DNA of 64,000 nt from Heterohyrax brucei (lineage: Eukaryota > Chordata > Mammalia > Hyracoidea > Procaviidae), in NCBI GenBank assembly GCA_028571685.1, contig CM053162.1, forward strand, positions 47,960,851-48,024,850. The letters are read 5' to 3'. This document shows, piece by piece, positions 58,201 to 64,000 of the stretch. The position numbers and the translations under genes are program-made. Every line of letters starts with the position of its first letter. The first letter of the stretch is position 1. A model generated the notes under the pieces. The model saw only the letters and a list, made by a program, of their open reading frames with translations, was not told where the DNA came from and made no database searches.

Positions 58201-59048
58201 CCCACAGGTTCTGGTAGGAAGTGTTTTCATTCTCTCTGGAATCCATAAATTTTTTGATTTCATCTAGAACCCATGGCTTTTTGATCAAGATGTTGTTTAG
58301 CTTCCATGAGTTCCACTTTCTAACTATGTTTTTTCTGCTATTGATTTTGACTTTTATGGCTTTATGATCTGAGAAGATGCTTTGCATTAATTCAATGGTA
58401 TGCATTTTGTTGATAACTGCTTTATGGCCTAACACATGGTCTATTCTTGAGAATGTTCCACATGCACTGGAGAAGAACGTGTAGTTGTCTACTGATGGAT
58501 AGAAATTTCTGTATATGTCAAAGAGGTCTAGTTGTTTGATTGTGGCAATAAGGTCTTCTGTGTCTTTATTGAGCTTTTTTCTAGACAATCTTTCCAATAT
58601 TGGAAGTGGAGTGTTGAAGTCTCCCACTATTATTGTGGACTAATCTATCTCATTTTTGAGAGTAGTCAGTGTTTTTTCAATGTATTTAGGTGCTCTAATA
58701 TTATGCACATAAATATTTAATATCGTTAAGTCCTGTTTGTGTATTGAAACTTTCAGCAATAGTGTCCACCCTTTTCCATGATAGTGGATTTTGCATTAAA
58801 ATGGATTTTATCTGAGATTAGAATTGCCACATCTGTTCTTCTTTGCTCATTGTTGGCTTGATATATATTCTTCCATCCATTAATTTTCAGTTTGTTCCTA
58901 TGTTTAAGTCTAAGGTGAGTTTCTTGTAAGCAACATATGGATGGGTTGTGTGTTTGACCCAAGATGTTACTCAATGGCTCTTTACTGGAGCGTTTAGTCC
59001 ATTCACATTCAATGTGATTATTGATAGGTATGTGTTCAGTGCTGCCAT
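55260..59048 (-). pseudogene. L1 ORF2 remnant, full span (L1-3)
   Basis: Starts MAALNTYLSIITLNVNGLNA at 59048. Endonuclease: CCLQETHL (about 58921-58930), GDFNTPLP (start of the 58136-58627 piece) and SDHKAIKVKI. RT: a 254-codon piece at 56921-57685 with [28 protein letters not shown] and an intact FADDVIVY (FADD codons at 56991-57002). C-terminal pieces are at 56467-56658 and 55878-56141. Catalytic residues of both domains are present but lie in different frames, so no ORF2p can be made. Confidence 0.88.
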
Positions 59049-59479
59049 TGTGATACTTTTATTTTTGTGTTGATGTTTTCTCTGTTGTTCTTATTAATCT
59101 GTTCTGGGACGTTCTTTGTGAGTTGATTTTTCACCTTTCTCAGGGTTGGTTTTGAGGTTGTTGAGACTCCTGTATTACATTTCTTGATTTGATATGTTGC
59201 ATCTTTATTGTGCTTTACAGCTGCCCTTAAGATCCAAGTTAATAAACTATATATAAACCCCATTTTCATTACTAACACTCTTACCAACTTCCTCTCCACC
59301 TGGAACGACTATAATTATGGTAGTACATTCCTTTTTTTTTTAATATGATGACATCACAGTTTTCATGATATGATTACTGGATTATTTCTTTCACTATTAC
59401 AGCTTTGATTGCGTTGGGAGCCTTCCCTATCTGAGAAGGTTTCTGGGTGATGTGTCCTGAGTTTGCTTCTAAAATATAA
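59049..59479 (-). repeat. L1 ORF1-ORF2 spacer
   Basis: An unusually long (about 430 bp) non-coding interval between the ORF2 start and the ORF1 end. It has an A-rich run at 59331-59342. L1-2 ends within the equivalent of this spacer. Confidence 0.6.
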
Positions 59480-60412
59480 AGTTAGTGGTTTTGTTCTTCT
59501 AAGCCAAGAGATTTTTTTCAGTATTTCTTATAGCTTTATTTTGGTTTTTACAAAGTCTCTGAGTTTCTGTTTATCTGTGAATGTCTTCGTTTAATTTTGA
59601 TATTTGAAGGATCTATAATTCTTGGTTGAAAGTTCTCCTTCATGGCTTTGAATGTGTCATGCCATCGTCTCTGTGCCTGCATTGTTTCTGCTGAGAAATC
59701 TGATGAAAGCCTACATGTTTTCCCTGTGAATGTTAGCTTTGCTTTGAATCTTGCTGCCTTTGAGAGTTTCTGCTTATGTTTCATTTTGTTAAGCTTGATT
59801 ATAATATGTCTTGGGATCTTTGAGCTCTATATTGAGTGGCACTCAATATGCATAGCTACATTCTCTTCTTTTGTAATTTCTGGGAAGTTTTCTGTCAGAA
59901 GCTCAGCAACAATACTCTCTGTGTTCTCAGGTGTCTAGCCCTGTTCAGGAACTCCAATTAATTGTAGATTGTTCCTCTTAGGAGAGTCCCATATGCTTCT
60001 TAATGCTTCTTCATTTGTCTTGTTTCTTTTTTCTGGTTTATCCTCATAGGTGCTGGAGTCAGTAGCTCTGCCTTCCAAATCAGAAAATCTCTTTTTCATT
60101 TGTTCTATTCTGTTTTCTTGTCTTTGAATTCAAGTTTCTATGTCTTTGATTTTGTTCTTGATCTGTTGTATTTCAGAGTACTAGTGTTCCATCCGAGTGA
60201 ACATCTTGCTTAATTTTTCATTTTGCTCTACTGCATTCTTTATAAGGTCTAGGAAGGCTCTCAGTATACTCTTTTTGTAATTCATCCTCTGATAGTTTCA
60301 GAAAAGCTTCTTCATCTGGGGAGTTCTGAGGTGGTTTCTTTTGGGGGCCTTCTGAAGTCATGTGTGATGTCTTGGTAATAGTTTTCTCCAGAGTTTGTTG
60401 CTTTGGGGGCAT
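59480..60412 (-). pseudogene. L1 ORF1 remnant (L1-3)
   Basis: ORF1p is the RNA-binding trimeric chaperone of L1. The start MPPKQQTLEKT (60410-60412) opens a readable N-terminus to about 60218. The C-terminal domain is seen at 59548-59784 with RFKAKLTFTGKTCRLSSDFSAE and QAQRRWHDTFKAMKE. The coiled-coil portion lies between (59785-60217) and is in broken frames (60150-60160 stop near ACAAGAACAAAATC). It cannot be a functional protein. Confidence 0.82.
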
Positions 60413-61432
60413 TATGTGAGTCAATAGAGACTGGGAGAGATGCTGTGAGGGTGAACTGCAGTTGTTTCTTAAGGCTGTCTTAAAATGAGAAGTAAAAAGT
60501 GTCTGACAACTTCCAGTCAGGTTTTCAGGTGTATCAGTCCCTCTTCCCAGCTGACAAAACACGCACCTTTATGTTGAACCCCAGATGTTATAAACTAGCT
60601 CAAAATACAGAAAGGCTACTGTCCTGCTGGCCTCTGCTGTCAGGCTGTAGATGACATTGTGTAGAATAATACCTTTCTGCCAGAAAATTGCTCTCCTTTA
60701 GGCAGACACTGCCTCTCAGCCCAGGAGTTAGGTCCAGTTGAGGCTTTCATATGGGTATCTGCACCTCCCAATGGAACAAGATGGTGTCCCTCACAAGCTC
60801 ACCACTTGGCTGGGACCAAAAGTGAGGCCAAAAGTGCTGAGATGCAGAGTCTATAGCCTCTGGTGCTGGGCCACAGTTGCAGGTGACACCATGCAAAACA
60901 CTGCTTTTCTTCCAGAAAAGTGCTCTCCCCTGGGCAGGCACTGCCTCCTAGCCTAGGAACCAAGTCCAGCTGGGGCCTCCATATGGGTGTTCTGCCTTCC
61001 AGTAGATCAAGATGGTGCCCCACACAATGCTGCCACCACTTCAGTACTGGCCACTACATGGCAGAGGCAGAAAGAGAGGCCAAAGCCCGGCTCTTGAAAC
61101 AGGGGAATTTCACTTGCCAGTCCCAGTGGCAGTGCATCTGAGATTAGTAGCTAGTGAACTCCCAGCTCCACCAGCCATCGAAAACAGAGGAAAAAACCCA
61201 AAATGGTGAGTTACCTTCAGTCCACGTAAGCCCATGCTCACTGAGGGTGTGGTCAGCAAAAGAGAGGAGGTTTTGCGTTCAGTGGTATGAAGTTGAAATT
61301 AACAGCCTTATGTCGCGTTCTTAGGTTCACTAGGTGTCTAGAAGGCTCTGTTTAATTATCAGTTCAGGTCTCATTTTCTAGAGGGATTTAGGGAGACATG
61401 TGTTTAGTCTACCATCTTGACTCCTCCCCCCA
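60413..61432 (-). promoter_or_regulatory. L1-3 5'UTR (internal promoter region)
   Basis: About 1 kb of non-coding sequence from the start codon of ORF1 to the L1 5' end, whose transcript start would read GGAGGAGTCAAGATGG. It includes a repeated block: CTCCCCTGGGCAGGCACTGCC at 60924-60944 resembles CTCCTTTAGGCAGACACTGCC at 60694-60714. This points to an internal duplication of about 230 bp, as in monomer-type L1 promoters. GC is higher than in the rest of the window. Confidence 0.7.
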
Positions 61433-61490
61433 GAATTGCTATATGTTTTAATGTGTATATTCTCAACAAAAGCAAAATAGGTAAAATTTA
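61433..61490 (+). repeat. Old L1 3' end
   Basis: GAATTGCTATATG, then TGTATATTCTCAACAAAAGC and an A-rich stretch. It is continuous with 53558-54095 once L1-3 is removed. Confidence 0.7.
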
Positions 61491-61497
61491 GGGGGAA

Positions 61498-61562
61498 AAA
61501 ACTCTATGGAGCACGTGGGGTCAATATGAGTTGAAGTCAACTCCAAGGCAACTAGTTTTTGA
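61498..61562 (+). repeat. AfroSINE tail fragment (sense)
   Basis: Shows AAACTCTATGGAGCACGTGG, GTCAATATGAGTTGAAGTC and a GGCAACTAG tail. Confidence 0.7.
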
Positions 61563-61564
61563 CT

Positions 61565-61737
61565 ACATAACCCCAAAAACCAAACCGATTGCTTTTGACT
61601 CCATTCTGACTCATAGTGACCCTATAGAGAGAGTAGAACTGCCATGTGCAATTCCCAAGGAGCATCTGGTAGATTTGAACTGCTGACTTCTCTGTTAGCA
61701 GGCACAGCACTTAACCACTATGCCACCAGGGTTTCCT
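61565..61737 (-). repeat. AfroSINE
   Basis: A full-length antisense copy ending CCACCAGGGTTTCC. Confidence 0.93.
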
Positions 61738-63029
61738 TTACTATGTACTCACAGATAAATCTAGTACTCAAAAGGAGAGTTCTTAAAGTACTCTGCAATA
61801 ATTTGATTAAATCAGAGTTATACATGTGTTTTTCTTTCTAAGGATAATTTTTACCCCTCTGGTCTGTACTTCCTATGCTGTTAAGAGAAGTTTTGTCTCA
61901 GTGACTTGTGTGTCTGTGTTTACAAACTTTTCCCAACAAGACTTTATAATCCAACACATGGAGACTGTTGCCATCAAATAGGATTTACCTTTACAAATAT
62001 CTGAAAATCCTTCCAGGAGAAGATTAAATTGTTCAGCTCAATATTTAATCTGTTACTTCCTTTCTGAAGACACCCCATGGGCTTTGTCATGCATTCGACT
62101 CATATGAGAGAATATTGATCAGCCATAAACCAAAAAGCAGGGGAATGACCGGTACCGCCTCTACTGTCCTCACCTTATAATTAAATTTTGATTTGAGCTG
62201 CTTTTGATTAATCTTCTTATTTGTGAGTGTGTGTGAATTCAGAAGGACTGCAAAGTTTCTGAAGTAGCTGGGCACTGGTCTCTGGTGGATGGCTCAGCTA
62301 AAGAACAGTATGATTGCATTTTTATGGTTTTCAGATATTTAATAGCTTATTCCTGTCATTTTCTGAATGACTGAATATAGTTCTGCCCTCTGGGAGCACT
62401 GCAGCATCTGAGAGTCAGGCTGATGATGGAGGTCTGTGTACTTGACTGATTGCCTTAGTCTTAATTGTTCTCTTAATTAGCTGCAGTAGCAACTGCATCT
62501 GGGGAGACATCACGGTATTGGTAAACAGCTCCACCTCGGAGCTCTGGGTAATGCCTTTTTGAAGCCTGGCAGTGAGTAGGAAACATGCTCATCTCTCTGG
62601 CAGCGATGCAGCCTCTAAAGCTGGAGCTTCCCCTGTGATCTGTCATTCTGGCTCCTGAGAAGCAGGCTTCCAACTGTTTGTCCTTAAATAAATTAAGTTT
62701 TAATATTCAAAAAGCTAGCTTTATTGAGCTGAATGGACATGAAAGTGGAAACAAAAGGAGGGGAAGGGATGCATTGAGACGGCACCCAGCTAGGAAAGCA
62801 GACTTGCTAGTGGGGAGTCCTGGGAATAGGGCTATCTTCCAGTAGGGCACTCCTCCTAAAAAATTTCTGCCTTTGCAGGAAGGAATTATGAGTGGGTTCA
62901 CATCAGAATCTGTGACGTATGACTTGGACCCTGAAACTCAGCCCTGCTTTATTATCTACTACCTACTTAGGATTTCTCCTTTGTTTTTCCGCACTGATGT
63001 GTTGCATTGAAACAAGATACTTTTTCTTT

Positions 63030-63064
<35 letters not shown>

Positions 63065-63599
63065 TCACCCAGTTTGAGAGGTTTGGGACTTGAAGAGTGA
63101 AAAACTCCAAGGAGGTGACTCTTCTTGTTTCTTTCTGTAAGTGGAAGCCCATGATTGTCTTGGGGACCAAGTGACAGTATTTTAGATCTGGTAGAACCAG
63201 TTAAGGCTCAGGCCCACACAAAGAATTGAAAAGAAAGTAGGTGCTGGTAGCAAAGTGCAAGGTCAGCACTTAACAAATACATATTTCAAAAGTCTGCATA
63301 AAATGACAAGAAATTGGCATGGAGATGCCTTAAGATGTTGAAAATGAGAGGAACTAATTTTCTATATTTTGTAAGTAAATAGAAAATCCATTGGAGGAGG
63401 ACTTAAGGAACACAGCATTGATCTGTGAGATCTTGGGGAAAGCCATTTATATTGTCTATGTATGTTCCTTCTTTGACCTAAACAGATGGGCTGTATTTAG
63501 TCCAAAGACTTGCCATGAAGATCAAATAAACTGATAGTAACGAATTTGCTTTGATAGTAAAAGGTAATAGTCTAAACAGACTTTAGATAATGGTGACTG
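61738..63599. other. Mostly unique DNA, candidate conserved stretch
   Basis: No repeat was recognised in 61738-63030. The 62440-62700 part has two TAAT-type cores, CTTAATTG (62461-62468) and CTTAATTAG (62473-62481), and moderate complexity, like many conserved non-coding elements. This cannot be tested here. A GA run occupies 63031-63060. Confidence 0.4.
63031..63060. repeat. (GA)n microsatellite
   Basis: A continuous AG/GA run of 30 bases. Confidence 0.95.
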
Positions 63600-63862
63600 T
63601 CTAGGAAGAAGGACCTGCCGATCTACTTCTGAAAATTATCCAGTGAAAAATCTTAAGGATCACAACAAAAGATTGTCCAGTAAAGCACTGGAAGATGAGC
63701 CCTCTAGGCTGGCAGACACTGGGCACACATAGGGGCTGCAATGATCAACTTGAGAACACCAACAGTGATGAAGATGGTAAGGGATTGGGCAACATTTTCT
63801 TCTATTGTACATGAGATTGTTGTGAGTTGGAGTCAATTCAGTGGCAACTAACAACAACACAT
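63600..63862 (+). mobile_element. RTE internal-deletion derivative (sense)
   Basis: The left part matches an RTE 5' region (GGACCTGCCGATCTACTTCTG, GCACTGGAAGATGAGCC). The right part is the 3' terminus (GTTGTGAGTTGGAGTCAATT, GGCAACTAACAACAACAC). The coding body is missing. It is a short non-autonomous derivative. Confidence 0.65.
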
Positions 63863-63921
63863 TTTATTATCTAGTTGTGAAAAACCTTCTGGCCACTGCT
63901 AAATTTTCATTGCCAGACCTG

Positions 63922-63937
63922 AAAAAAAAAAAAAAAA
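63922..63937. repeat. Poly(A) run
   Basis: Sixteen A residues adjoining the SINE at the window edge. Confidence 0.9.
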
Positions 63938-63938
63938 C

Positions 63939-64000
63939 TGTTGCCATACAGTCAGTTCTGATTCATAGAAGAGAATGGAACTGCTCTATAGGATTTACAA
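63939..64000 (-). repeat. AfroSINE, cut by window edge
   Basis: The antisense tail portion (GTTGCCATACAGTCAGTTCTG, TTCATAGAAGAGAATGGAACT). The remainder lies outside the window. Confidence 0.8.

Larger units (their letters stand above)
54096..61432 (-). mobile_element. Near full-length L1 with 3' transduction (L1-3)
   Basis: Complete architecture, 3' to 5': poly(T) (54096-54104), transduced segment, L1 3' end at about 54269, 3'UTR, ORF2, ORF1 and 5'UTR ending at GACTCCTCC (61419-61427). It is flanked by GAATTGCTACATGT (54081-54094) and GAATTGCTATATGT (61433-61446), a 14-bp duplication with one transition. The outer old L1 reads through this duplication. ORF2 retains FADD, but all frames are broken, so it is not active. 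Confidence 0.9.
43640..61490 (+). mobile_element. Old L1 forming the outer shell of a nested block
   Basis: One sense, 5'-truncated L1 recoverable in pieces: 43640-44127, 44626-45094, 45226-45483, 46011-46750, 53558-54095 and 61433-61490. The pieces join in L1 order: RT, connection domain, ORF2 C-terminus, long 3'UTR and 3' end. The insertions in between are listed separately, and two have sharp target duplications in the L1 text. About 2.6 kb of L1 is spread over nearly 18 kb. Confidence 0.8.

Overview
This is mammalian intergenic or intronic DNA from an afrotherian, most likely an elephant or another paenungulate. About thirty copies and fragments of a tRNA-headed SINE with the AfroSINE layout are present, with several RTE (BovB-like) LINEs whose 3' ends resemble the SINE tails. 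Ancient mammal-wide L2, MIR and old L1 remnants form the background. I identify organism and families from recalled consensus features, not from a search. I found no protein-coding gene, no exon with convincing splice context and no functional RNA gene. Every open frame with recognisable protein similarity belongs to a transposon (L1 ORF1/ORF2, RTE endonuclease/RT, mariner transposase).

Layout. 1-9.6 kb: unique DNA, two palindromic mariner MITEs (one inside a MaLR-like LTR) and scattered AfroSINEs. 9.6-19 kb: mostly unique DNA with old repeats and L1 3'UTR fragments. 19-20.3 kb: a 5'-truncated RTE. 20.3-23.6 kb: old repeats and a solo LTR with a 5-bp target duplication. 23.7-30.4 kb: a long RTE split by a 5'-inverted L1 and a nested solo LTR, then another solo LTR with a 5-bp duplication. 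31-43 kb: L2, unique DNA, a sense RTE, AfroSINEs, an old L1 and RTE-derived SINE-like elements. 43.6-61.5 kb: one ancient sense L1 opened by successive insertions. 61.5-64 kb: SINEs and a mostly unique, TAATTA-containing stretch.

The 43.6-61.5 kb block is the main result. About 3 kb of an old L1 is spread over nearly 18 kb. It carries an LTR, an AfroSINE, a mariner MITE, a 6.8-kb RTE insertion bounded by a perfect 10-bp duplication, and a 7.3-kb nearly full-length L1. The RTE has its 5' part inverted (twin-priming-like) and holds a 4.9-kb L1. The 7.3-kb L1 has a 14-bp near-perfect duplication and an apparent 3' transduction of about 170 bp. The nesting gives a relative order: old L1 first; MaLR-like LTRs, mariner MITEs, RTE and SINEs next; younger L1s inside the RTEs.

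Boundaries without a target-site duplication are good to roughly 10-30 bases. I saw no new defence, biosynthetic or regulatory gene system; what is unusual here is insertion mechanism and nesting.
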